Positions 8,278 through 15,974 of a stretch of DNA of 64,000 nucleotides are shown piece after piece. A program made the translations under genes and the position numbers. The notes under the pieces are model-generated. The model saw only the letters and a list, made by a program, of their open reading frames with translations. It did not search any database and had not been told where the DNA came from. The stretch comes from Legionella steelei (GTDB lineage Bacteria > Pseudomonadota > Gammaproteobacteria > Legionellales > Legionellaceae). The stretch spans positions 839,688 through 903,687 of the forward strand of contig NZ_LNYY01000019.1 in assembly GCF_001468005.1 (NCBI RefSeq), written 5' to 3'. How positions within the stretch are numbered: position 1 is the first letter of the stretch; each line of letters opens with the position of its first letter.

Positions 8278-8369
8278 GTAGCCTGGGTGAAGGCAAAGCC
8301 GTAACCCGGGATCGCAAGATTCATTCATGTTCGCAAACCCGGACTCCGTTGCACTGCACCCAGACTACA
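8278..8369. repeat. palindromic dispersed repeat, GTAGCCTGGGTG family, copy 2
   Basis: Ends GTAGCCTGGGTG (8278-8289) and CACCCAGACTACA (8357-8369) form the outer stem; inside are two further CCCGGG-like cores. The element sits between the convergent FAD oxidase and O-methyltransferase genes. Its right end contributes the TAG stop codon of the O-methyltransferase (8365-8367), so insertion may have trimmed or reset that gene's end. It could act as a bidirectional terminator. Confidence 0.75.
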
Positions 8370-9369
8370 TTGACGTCTTAGGTTTAAACTCCATCAAAGT
8401 AAATAAGCTATTTGTTGGATAACTGTTTTTAAAGGTAAATCCTGTGGGCTCAATTGATTTTTGCCATTCAGATAAGGTCCGTTGTCTGCCACCTAATAAA
8501 ACCATCATCACCAGATCCATCGTTTTATTGGGATGAGGTTTATTGTCATCGGGCATGACTTGTTCCACAATAAACAAAGTAGCATGTTGAGGCATTTGTT
8601 GTGCGCAATTCTTTAATATTTTATGCATCATTTCATCATTAAAATCATGCAAAACGCCTTTAAATATATAGGCATCTACTTGCGGTATTGTCGCAAAAAA
8701 ATCCCCCTCTTGTAGGCTAACTTTGTTGGAAAAAGCATGGGGATCCAATTGGCCAATCACTGCCGGGGTGTCAAAAAGAATTGCGGTTAACTCAGGATGT
8801 TGGGCAGTGATGGCTTTTAAAAGTCCACCGCGTCCACCACCCATATCGACTATGCTGGAAAAAGTAGAGAAATTGAATGCACTACTGATTGCCTTTTCAT
8901 CATAAGAAGATAGCTTTGCCATCCCTCTATCAAAATTTTGTTGTTTCTCTGGGTGTTCGCTAAGAAAACTAAAAAAATCATCGCCATGTTGTATTTCAAA
9001 CGCAGGCGTTCCAGTCTTAAGACTGGTATCTAATTGCGAAAAGGCTTGCCACCAAATATCATCAACCATACATAACACATCACGCATGGAATGAGGATCA
9101 TCATCCCGAAGCGGATTGGATAATTCAGTCAACGAGTAAAAACCATTATCGAAATTAAATAGATTATAACTCGTTAGAAATTTTAATACTCTATCCAATA
9201 ATTCGGGCTTGCTTTCGGTGAGTTTGGCCAACTCATCAATTCGTTTAGGTCCAGAGGCAAGATGATTTGCAATACCTAATTTGGCTACAGCTTGTAACGC
9301 TCGTGAAACCACATACCAGCGTGACATGATTGCTAATTGAATATGAGGTGTGTCCATTTGAGATTGCAT
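8365..9369 (-). CDS. family 2 SAM-dependent O-methyltransferase
   Basis: 334 residues; ATG 9369 preceded by AAAAGGA. The N-terminal winged-helix dimerisation domain (about 1-95: a helix with SRALQAVAKLGIANHLASGPK, then DELAKLTESKPELLDRVLKFL) is followed by a Rossmann methyltransferase domain. That domain has the SAM loop VDMGGGRGG, the acidic LFDTPAVI, GDFF, and KGVLHDFND, where the catalytic-base His of plant-type O-methyltransferases falls. Relatives (hydroxyindole O-methyltransferase, caffeate and antibiotic O-methyltransferases) methylate phenolic hydroxyls. It faces the kmo cluster convergently and lies 136 bases beyond the DODA-type dioxygenase on the same strand. It could act on a hydroxykynurenine- or catechol-derived product, but that link is inference. 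Confidence 0.85.
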   Translation of the reverse strand: MQSQMDTPHIQLAIMSRWYVVSRALQAVAKLGIANHLASGPKRIDELAKLTESKPELLDRVLKFLTSYNLFNFDNGFYSLTELSNPLRDDDPHSMRDVLCMVDDIWWQAFSQLDTSLKTGTPAFEIQHGDDFFSFLSEHPEKQQNFDRGMAKLSSYDEKAISSAFNFSTFSSIVDMGGGRGGLLKAITAQHPELTAILFDTPAVIGQLDPHAFSNKVSLQEGDFFATIPQVDAYIFKGVLHDFNDEMMHKILKNCAQQMPQHATLFIVEQVMPDDNKPHPNKTMDLVMMVLLGGRQRTLSEWQKSIEPTGFTFKNSYPTNSLFTLMEFKPKTSM

Positions 9370-9505
9370 TTTATAATTCCTTTTAACTCAGTTTAAATTC
9401 TGTTTATTCGTCATCCCGAACGTCGCGAAGGATGGCATAGGATAGCAAATCGTGAACAGAACTTATTTATTATTTGTTAATTAGATCAGAAAGTTAAGTG
9501 TTTTT

Positions 9506-10327
9506 TTATTTAAATTTATCCCCAAAATAAAACGTACGCATTGATATAGAACTGTTCTCAATTCCTTCATAAATAAACACCAGTTCATCGTCATTGTGTG
9601 TTGCGCCTAAGATATAGAACAAAGGATAATAATGATCCGTTGTTGGCACACTCAGTTGTCCTGCAATTGTATCACGATAATGAGTACGCAACGCGACAAA
9701 ATCCCTGGATATGAGCTTTTCTTTGATCCATTCGTCAAACTCAACTGCCCAATCATAGGGTTTTGATTTACATTCCCAACTAATTTTAGAAAGGTTATGT
9801 ACTAAATTGCCACTACTGATAATAAGAATGTCTTGTTCTCGTAGCAATTGTAATTGCTGGCCAATTTGATAATGAAACTCTTCGGGTTGTTTTAAGTCGA
9901 TACTCAGTTGAATAATAGGAATATTCGCACGCGGATACATATGCCGCAGCACAGACCAAGTTCCGTGATCCAATCCCCATTGCGTATCATCAAAATAAAT
10001 TGGGGTTTTGCTGACAATCCTTTGAATCAATTCCGCCGTTTCAGGAGAACCAGGAGCTGGGTATGAAATATCAACAAGCTTTTTGGGAAATCCATAAAAA
10101 TCGTGAATCGTTTTGGGATGAGACATATGAGTGACCCACGTACCTGTACCTGTAGTTAGCCAGTGTGCTGAAATGCAGACGATTGCCTTGGGTTGCGGTA
10201 TTTTGTTACCTACTGCATGTAAACTCAATGTAAATTTATTGGTTTGCACGGCATGCATAGGGCAACCATGGCCGATAAAAACCAATGGCATTCGCGTTTT
10301 TCTGTCTAAATTATCCATAACTTCCAT
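9506..10327 (-). CDS. ygiD: DODA-type extradiol aromatic-ring-opening dioxygenase
   Basis: About 273 residues from ATG 10327; a GTG at 10336 and an ATG at 10318 are alternatives and none has a strong ribosome site. It belongs to the class III extradiol dioxygenase family of E. coli YgiD and plant DODA, Zn/Fe enzymes cleaving catechols such as L-DOPA. Conserved blocks visible: FIGHGCPMHA, CISAHW, IHDFYGFP, YPAPG, DHGTWSVLRHMYP, IISSGNLVHNL and the C-terminal TTDHYYPLFYILGA, which supply the metal His ligands. Length is normal for the family (~270). No signal peptide. It is followed on the same strand by the O-methyltransferase after 136 bases, so the two may be co-transcribed. A role in catechol metabolism with the neighbouring hydroxylase is plausible. 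Confidence 0.83.
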   Translation of the reverse strand: MEVMDNLDRKTRMPLVFIGHGCPMHAVQTNKFTLSLHAVGNKIPQPKAIVCISAHWLTTGTGTWVTHMSHPKTIHDFYGFPKKLVDISYPAPGSPETAELIQRIVSKTPIYFDDTQWGLDHGTWSVLRHMYPRANIPIIQLSIDLKQPEEFHYQIGQQLQLLREQDILIISSGNLVHNLSKISWECKSKPYDWAVEFDEWIKEKLISRDFVALRTHYRDTIAGQLSVPTTDHYYPLFYILGATHNDDELVFIYEGIENSSISMRTFYFGDKFK

Positions 10328-10552
10328 GATAAGCACCGCTAATCAGTACTCGCCTAGTATCAATATTAGTTCAAAAAAATTGCAGCGGTTTAATTTTCAA
10401 CCCTAGATATTGCAAAAAGTGTCAATTCGATTTGGTTGTCTATTGGGAGTTAAAGGACTATCCATCGCAATTTTACTATGTTCAACTAATAATCACTTAA
10501 TCCGGTTTTCATATAGTTCGCCATGTATTAATTAAAATGATGGTGATCAATT

Positions 10553-11254
10553 ATGTGGTATGTGGAAATAATGAGTAAATTATTACAGGTCCTTCCTACA
10601 GAGAACAGAGAGGATGGAAAAATTTTTTTAAATAACCTTTTTTTCCATGCAGGCATGGTAACAGGACCTCAAACGGAAATAGAATTTGTTCTAGGTCTTA
10701 TTGAGAAATCATTTTTAAAGTTTGAGGAGAACGCACCTGGCTCAGTCGCTTTAAGCGAATTCTGCAAACATATTTTTGGACTCATGCTACTCTACAGTAA
10801 ATCCAGTACCGATAATGCTATTTGGAATGAGGATTTTATTCCAGCATTAGAACAAGGCCAAATGACGCGCTTTTTAATTGAGGATGCGAAAGAGCGAGCC
10901 AAAACACCATTGCTTAGACTTCTTCGTGATATTGAAATGGATGCCATCGCCAGTCTAAATCACAAGGTTGATATTAACTTCGCTCATTTAAGGCTCATTT
11001 TCAATAAATATGGCACCGAAAAAACAGCTCAATTTTTCTTTAAAATTTACGCGACAGAATTAGATAATGAAGACTGTAACGAAGGTTTTAAACAACTCGT
11101 CCAAGATGCAAAAACATTTGTTGAAAAGCAACCGCCGATTGTCCCCCAACCGTCTCTGGCTAAATCACGACGATTAAGCATATTTCAGTCGATTACAGAG
11201 CATCGTGATAAAACAGTTGCTAAGCACGAAGACTTAAAAATACAGCATCAATAA
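10553..11254 (+). CDS. hypothetical Legionella-type protein
   Basis: 233 residues from ATG 10553; ATG 10571 (MSKLLQVLP) is an alternative start. It is all-helical by appearance, without a signal peptide, membrane segment or recognised domain. The C-terminal ~50 residues turn Pro-rich (QPPIVPQPS) and then strongly charged (TEHRDKTVAKHEDLK), like the Glu/polar-rich tails of many Dot/Icm substrates. Base composition is like its neighbours. It is alone between the divergent dioxygenase and a MITE-like element. Function unknown; effector status is speculation. Confidence 0.55.
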   Translation: MWYVEIMSKLLQVLPTENREDGKIFLNNLFFHAGMVTGPQTEIEFVLGLIEKSFLKFEENAPGSVALSEFCKHIFGLMLLYSKSSTDNAIWNEDFIPALEQGQMTRFLIEDAKERAKTPLLRLLRDIEMDAIASLNHKVDINFAHLRLIFNKYGTEKTAQFFFKIYATELDNEDCNEGFKQLVQDAKTFVEKQPPIVPQPSLAKSRRLSIFQSITEHRDKTVAKHEDLKIQHQ

Positions 11255-11271
11255 ATTCAGGGACATATGAG

Positions 11272-11501
11272 GTGTTAGGTAATCGTTGACAAAAAAGGTA
11301 CTTGTAGGCTGGGCTGTTAAGTCCAGCATGTAACAATGCCAATAATAATTCTTTCTTAAGACCAATGGATAAGCACTTGTTCATTGGGGTTCCCGTGAGG
11401 TTTCATAATGGAACTTTGGAGAATACGAATTAACTCAGTAGATGCTGGGCTTAACAGCCCAGCCTACAGCTATTGAGCTTTGTCAACGAATTACCTAACA
11501 C
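11272..11501. mobile_element. MITE-like element with nested inverted repeats
   Basis: 230-base element with ~22-bp terminal inverted repeats: GTGTTAGGTAATCGTTGACA at the left end matches, with one extra T, the complement of the right end TGTCAACGAATTACCTAACA. Nested inside is a second inverted repeat, TGTAGGCTGGGCTGTTAAG (11303-11321) against CTTAACAGCCCAGCCTACA (11450-11468). There is no coding frame inside. It has the form of a non-autonomous transposable element. I see no clear target duplication and no second full copy in this window. It fills most of the 338-base gap between the hypothetical gene and the MFS gene. Confidence 0.65.
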
Positions 11502-11592
11502 ATCCTGGGATGACAACACCCTTCTTTCTTGTAAAAAGTGTGTCTCATACAAAACATGTTATTATGGGGCTCAGCTCAGATAAAGAATAATC

Positions 11593-12885
11593 ATGAATAA
11601 AGCTCAATATAAAATTGTGACCCTTACTGCGCTTGGCGGTGCTTTAGAGTTTTATGATTTTACGATTTATGCGCTCTTTGCCTCCTACATTAGTCAGAAT
11701 TTTTTCACAAACAACAATGCGCTTATTGGATTAATAAATACTTTTGCCGTCTTTGCACTGGGTTATTTGGCTCGGCCTATAGGTGGGGTGGTATTTGGGC
11801 ACTTAGGTGATAAATTTGGTCGAAAATCTGCTTTTTCGTTAGCTGTTTTTATGATGGCAACAGCAACCCTGCTTATGGGGTGTTTGCCTAATTATCAATC
11901 CATTGGCATTGCCGCCCCCATCATCCTCATTGTTTTACGTCTGCTTCAAGGCTTCTCTGTGGGCGGTGAAATTCCGGGAGCTGCAGTGTTTACGATAGAG
12001 CACATTCCTCAAAAAAAACATGGATTTGCTATCGGCCTGGTATTCATGTGCATCACCCTTGGCAATAGTCTGGGCGCCTTAGTAGGATTTATTCTTACCT
12101 CCGTATTAAACCAAGAGCAAATGATGTCGTGGGGCTGGCGCATTCCGTTTGTGATTGGATTTGGTTTAGGAATTATTAGCTATATTATTCGTAGACAATC
12201 GATTGAAACCCCTGTTTTTCTTACTATGGCAAAAGAAAAAAAACTACATCATCAACCATTTCGGGGACTGTGGACTTTATCTTGGGAAAAATTATTGCGT
12301 GCATTTTTATTCACCGCGGTCTCTTCTAGTATTATCTCACTGTTTTTGTATTTACCCGCGTATCTTACCTCTATAGTCAAACTCACAATCACACATACCT
12401 ATTTGATTAATTTAGTAAGCTTTTTAAGTTTTGCGATACTCACTGTCGTCTTTGGTAGCTTATCTGATCACTACAATCGTAAAAAATTACTGATGGCTGG
12501 GGCCTTACTTTTGATTTTATCCTGTTATCCACTTTTTTATGGACTCAATCATTTGGGTGAATCCTTTGTTTGGGTTTTCACATTATGTTTTGCTTTGTTT
12601 GGAGCCATGATCAATGGCAGCTACGTAGTCCTTATTAGTGAATCATTCCCCGCACATTTACGTTACTCAGGGGTTGGATTCAGTTACAGCCTTGGCATCG
12701 CATTATTTGGGGGTATTGCCCCACTTGCCTTTACGCAACTCATCCATATCTTGGGAGCACCTGAAGCGCCGGCACTATACATCTTGGCATGTTCTTGCTT
12801 CACCCTCATCGCTATTTTGCGTTCGGGTCATTCAGAGCAAAAACCTGCTCCCCTGCAAGGCAATGAACAGGCCAATCTTTTTTAG
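11593..12885 (+). CDS. MFS transporter, metabolite:H+ symporter (MHS/ProP-like)
   Basis: 430 residues with 12 predicted membrane segments; ATG 11593. The MFS signature GHLGDKFGRKSAF lies in the loop between segments 2 and 3. The N-terminus (GGALEFYDFTIYALFA) and the loop RLLQGFSVGGEIPGAAVF are typical of the MHS subfamily (ProP, KgtP, ShiA). The second half repeats a weaker signature (GSLSDHYNRKKLL). It probably imports a small osmolyte, amino acid or carboxylate with protons; the substrate is not predictable. The gene stands alone, ending at a hairpin it shares with the convergent reductase-like gene. Confidence 0.85.
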   Translation: MNKAQYKIVTLTALGGALEFYDFTIYALFASYISQNFFTNNNALIGLINTFAVFALGYLARPIGGVVFGHLGDKFGRKSAFSLAVFMMATATLLMGCLPNYQSIGIAAPIILIVLRLLQGFSVGGEIPGAAVFTIEHIPQKKHGFAIGLVFMCITLGNSLGALVGFILTSVLNQEQMMSWGWRIPFVIGFGLGIISYIIRRQSIETPVFLTMAKEKKLHHQPFRGLWTLSWEKLLRAFLFTAVSSSIISLFLYLPAYLTSIVKLTITHTYLINLVSFLSFAILTVVFGSLSDHYNRKKLLMAGALLLILSCYPLFYGLNHLGESFVWVFTLCFALFGAMINGSYVVLISESFPAHLRYSGVGFSYSLGIALFGGIAPLAFTQLIHILGAPEAPALYILACSCFTLIAILRSGHSEQKPAPLQGNEQANLF

Positions 12886-12914
12886 TATGCGCATTCACTT
12901 CGGTATAGTTCTTT

Positions 12915-12955
12915 AATTACTACGTTCCGTGGACAAGCCACAGGACATAGTAATT
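12915..12955. terminator. palindrome between convergent genes
   Basis: AATTACTA at 12915-12922 and TAGTAATT at 12948-12955 form the outer stem, with GTGG/CCAC inside around the loop ACAAG. Placed between the ends of the MFS gene and the ferredoxin-reductase-like gene, it could stop transcription from both sides. No long U-run, so this is tentative. Confidence 0.5.
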
Positions 12956-12969
12956 GGGTGGGAAGCATT

Positions 12970-13737
12970 CTATAGATGTAATGCTGTTGCCAAGGCGTTT
13001 TGTTCTTCTACTACAATTTGTTCTTGCTGTGGGCGTTTAAAACCTCGTTGTTCAAGACCAGATGAGTCTACAGGAATGATTTTACCCCAATGACTGATAT
13101 GAATATTTTGTGCCGGATGGGATTTAGCAAGTAATAGATTCACGACATCATTTTCAAATCCTACTGGACCACAAACAAAGATGGAGGTTTCAGGCTCAAT
13201 TGCTTTTGTTTTTAAATGTTCTGAAACACGGCCTGATTTAAACCGATGGTCTCGTTCTTCTGTAAATGTAATATAGTGTTGCTCATCCTGATTCAGCTTC
13301 AAAACTAACTTTGGAAATGGGAGATCTGCAAGCTGTTTTGCAGAATAAATAACCGCGACCTCTTTTCCTTCGCATATTAAATTTTTATACATGTTTCTCA
13401 TAACCGATTCTGCAGAGCCTGCACAAATCAATAATACTTTTTGCCCTGTGGGTTTAAATTCATTACCACAGGGAGCATCAATATCAAGATGCGAATCGAT
13501 TAGGCTTTCAGAAAGACAATTTTTAGCTCCTTTTTTCATCAATTGACTGATCTTAATGTACGAATCACTTTTAGCAGATGCAATCGCTAAATAAATGGGT
13601 TTGTTACCCCCATGAACAACCACGTATTGGCCATTTCCACAATCTTTTGGACTAACACCTTGCACTTCTAAACTATAGACTTCGCTTTCTCCGTGCGTTC
13701 TCTTTTCTTTGATTGTCGCTTGATGATGTAAGCCCAT
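12970..13737 (-). CDS. ferredoxin-reductase-fold oxidoreductase, atypical
   Basis: 255 residues; ATG 13737 follows AGAGGTTATCC. The N-terminal β-barrel half (residues 1-95) has GQYVVVHGG and PIYLAIASAKSD where FNR proteins carry the FAD-binding RxYS motif; the Arg and Ser are missing. The C-terminal NAD(P)-binding half has VLLICAGSAESVMRNMYKNL, then the family hallmark VCGPVGFENDV. It therefore looks like an FNR-superfamily member with weakened flavin binding, similar to the reductase parts of dihydroorotate dehydrogenase PyrK or sulfide-type reductases. The last ~30 residues are an extra polar tail. No partner ferredoxin or oxygenase lies next to it. Function undefined. Confidence 0.6.
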   Translation of the reverse strand: MGLHHQATIKEKRTHGESEVYSLEVQGVSPKDCGNGQYVVVHGGNKPIYLAIASAKSDSYIKISQLMKKGAKNCLSESLIDSHLDIDAPCGNEFKPTGQKVLLICAGSAESVMRNMYKNLICEGKEVAVIYSAKQLADLPFPKLVLKLNQDEQHYITFTEERDHRFKSGRVSEHLKTKAIEPETSIFVCGPVGFENDVVNLLLAKSHPAQNIHISHWGKIIPVDSSGLEQRGFKRPQQEQIVVEEQNALATALHL

Positions 13738-14108
13738 GGATAACCTCTAATTAAATTGAATTGCAATAAATAACGATATGTCGTAAACGATTTCGCGACC
13801 TCCAAGTCATCGAAATGTCCACTGTTTGAGATGTTTAGACCGCAACCGCCTTGTATCCGGCAACACGCCTTTCACAAGGACTCCAGGCTAAAGAAAGATT
13901 TTTTATCATCACTTTTTGGGGACTGATCAAAAAATCGCAACCTCAGAGCTCTGTATTTAATCCTCCCTGAGAGCGCATTTATTATACAAATAGTTTCTTA
14001 ACAAATTATTATGTAACTGAAAAAAAGCCTTGAGGTGCACAAAGATGGATGTGTATCTGAAGTGATAAGTATGGGCATAGAAGCCCATACCATGAAACAG
14101 TGATCAAA
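13738..14108. other. 371-base intergenic region
   Basis: Between the start of the reductase-like gene and the end of the LysE-type gene, both on the minus strand. Aside from the hairpin at 14069-14090 I see no repeat family member and no plausible coding frame. The part near 13738-13990 should hold the promoter of the reductase-like gene. Confidence 0.5.
14069..14090 (-). terminator. hairpin after the LysE-family gene
   Basis: GTATGGGC, loop ATAGAA, GCCCATAC: a perfect 8-bp stem 19 bases beyond the stop of the LysE-family gene. On the minus strand it is followed by a T-containing but not T-only run (TTATCACTT). Confidence 0.5.
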
Positions 14109-14777
14109 CTACTCGGCTAATGCTACAGGCAGCATAGCCGCATGACTCAAGCTTGCTATTCTTACGCCAAAAGCAACGAGTAATCCGCCCATAATTTTAA
14201 CAATATAATACTGCAAACGATTCAAGTTGGTTTTGACATACTGATGCGTCAGCATATATGAAAGGCCGGAAAACCAAATCATGTGAATTAACGCGATTTC
14301 TACCCCATAACCTAACTCAGTAAAAATAGAATGGCCTGGTTTTACAACTAAAGTGAAGAAAGCCAGTAAAAACATAATCGCTTTGGGATTTAAAAGATTA
14401 CACAACAAACCTTGGTTAAAAGCCTGCAAGCCAGTAATCGAATGCGTTGCATGATGTGCATCCAGTTTCATCATTTCCCGTTTGGCCAATAAGCTTTTGA
14501 TACCAATATAAATCAAGTACGCCGCCCCCAAATATTTGATAATACTAAACGCAAGCAATGATTGCGAAATAACAATCGCCAACCCTAAAATACAATAACT
14601 TGCATGAATTAAAAGACTTACTGAAACCCCAAGGGCCGTATAGATTCCTACTCGTCTTGAATAAAGTAAGGAATTTTTAGTAACTAGGGCAAAATCAGGA
14701 CCAGGAGAAATTGCCGCTAACAGAATCAACACGCTTATCGATAAAAACTCTTGCACAATATTCTTCCATAGAATCAT
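14109..14777 (-). CDS. LysE/RhtB family amino-acid exporter
   Basis: 222 residues with about six membrane segments; ATG 14777. The family signature SPGPDFALVTKNSL lies after the first segment, with the related GIKSLL and LLNPKAIMFLLAFF blocks further on. RhtB-type proteins export homoserine, threonine, lysine or other small amphipathic compounds using the proton gradient. It lies 62 bases downstream of the PP2C-like gene on the same strand and may be transcribed with it, though no functional link is evident. Confidence 0.88.
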   Translation of the reverse strand: MILWKNIVQEFLSISVLILLAAISPGPDFALVTKNSLLYSRRVGIYTALGVSVSLLIHASYCILGLAIVISQSLLAFSIIKYLGAAYLIYIGIKSLLAKREMMKLDAHHATHSITGLQAFNQGLLCNLLNPKAIMFLLAFFTLVVKPGHSIFTELGYGVEIALIHMIWFSGLSYMLTHQYVKTNLNRLQYYIVKIMGGLLVAFGVRIASLSHAAMLPVALAE

Positions 14778-14839
14778 AAAAATATAATTATAACATGAAA
14801 CTCATGACGCGAACGTGAGCGTCAATGAAAGTAATCGTA

Positions 14840-15871
14840 TCAAGATTCTCTTTTCTTTTTTTCAGCAGCAACTAAAGACTCATACCACTGCTGATCCTTA
14901 TTATCTCGATAATATGTGGTGAAATTTTTATCCGCGCTCAAGGATTGCTGTGCGTAGGCTTCTTGAGTTAAGGAACACTGAGAATCAAAAATGGAGCCAA
15001 TATGCTCTGCAGTATACCGTGACGCATCTTTCCCACCATGGCCATCATAAATCCCTATCAAAAAGGGAGCAGATGGAGAAAGTGTTTGTACGGCAATTGA
15101 AATATTATCTTGTGAACCCGATGCCAGCGCCTCATTAGCGAGCGCTTTTGCTAATAGATGTTCCTGTTGTGTGCTGACAAATGATATTTTATTGAAACAA
15201 TGAAGAAGCCATTGTTCATGTTCTTTCTGGGTCTGCGAAGCTAAAGGTTCGGTAAAACCATCACACGTAACAATAATTTGCACTTTCGCTACATGTTCTG
15301 CAGCAATATCGAGATATGCATAAATTTTATCGAAAGGATTGATGTCGATACTCGCATCAGCACAAACGACTTGGGCATTAAAGTCAAAATCGCCGATTGC
15401 ACGCGATACTGCCAACTGACCGTTGATGCGATCAAAAAAGACGACACCACCAGCACTTTGTATACGATCTAACTCAAATCGAGGATTATGAATCATACTA
15501 TTTAAACGCAACACCCCGACCAACTGCTCCTGCGTATCATAAACCACCGCAAAAGAAACTGAATCGGCTAAAGTTGCGGTAATTAACGTGCCTTGCCCAT
15601 CATATACCGTAGTTGATGCTGTAGTACCTCCATGTATAAAGTGATGACCTGAACGATTAACCAAGTGATAACTGGTCCACAAACGACGACCAATTTCTGG
15701 AGGGGCAAGCAAATTAAAATGATCTGGCGTATACCAAGAGGCAAAGGCAGCATCTTCTTGGCTTGGACGCGCGCCCATAGTCTCATATAAACCGAAACCA
15801 TGCTCTTGCACCCATTCACAAACATCAATCCCATCATGCGGCAGTGATGTAATTTGCTCAATGCGAGTCAT
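14840..15871 (-). CDS. PP2C-type protein phosphatase with rearranged motif order
   Basis: 343 residues; ATG 15871 with AAGGA 8 bases upstream. PP2C motifs are present but in unusual order: GARPSQED (33-40), GGTTAS (81-86), LADS (101-104, for GDS), LAVSRAIGD (153-161), TCDGFTE (202-208) and QDNISIAV (254-261). Only then comes IGIYDGHGG (272-280), which in ordinary PP2C enzymes follows directly after the first motif. All metal-binding Asp motifs are therefore there, so an active Mg/Mn-dependent Ser/Thr phosphatase is plausible. The tail ends EKKKRES, compatible with a Dot/Icm secretion signal. No signal peptide. The gene is followed by the LysE gene and preceded by the acyl-ligase/reductase, both on the same strand. 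Confidence 0.8.
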   Translation of the reverse strand: MTRIEQITSLPHDGIDVCEWVQEHGFGLYETMGARPSQEDAAFASWYTPDHFNLLAPPEIGRRLWTSYHLVNRSGHHFIHGGTTASTTVYDGQGTLITATLADSVSFAVVYDTQEQLVGVLRLNSMIHNPRFELDRIQSAGGVVFFDRINGQLAVSRAIGDFDFNAQVVCADASIDINPFDKIYAYLDIAAEHVAKVQIIVTCDGFTEPLASQTQKEHEQWLLHCFNKISFVSTQQEHLLAKALANEALASGSQDNISIAVQTLSPSAPFLIGIYDGHGGKDASRYTAEHIGSIFDSQCSLTQEAYAQQSLSADKNFTTYYRDNKDQQWYESLVAAEKKKRES

Positions 15872-15974
15872 ACGCTGTCCTTATCTATAACCCCCTGTAG
15901 AACTATAGCATAAAGAATCCATGCACCAGGATGCTATCCCAAGCGTAAGCTGAGCTTAACAGCCTACACTTACT

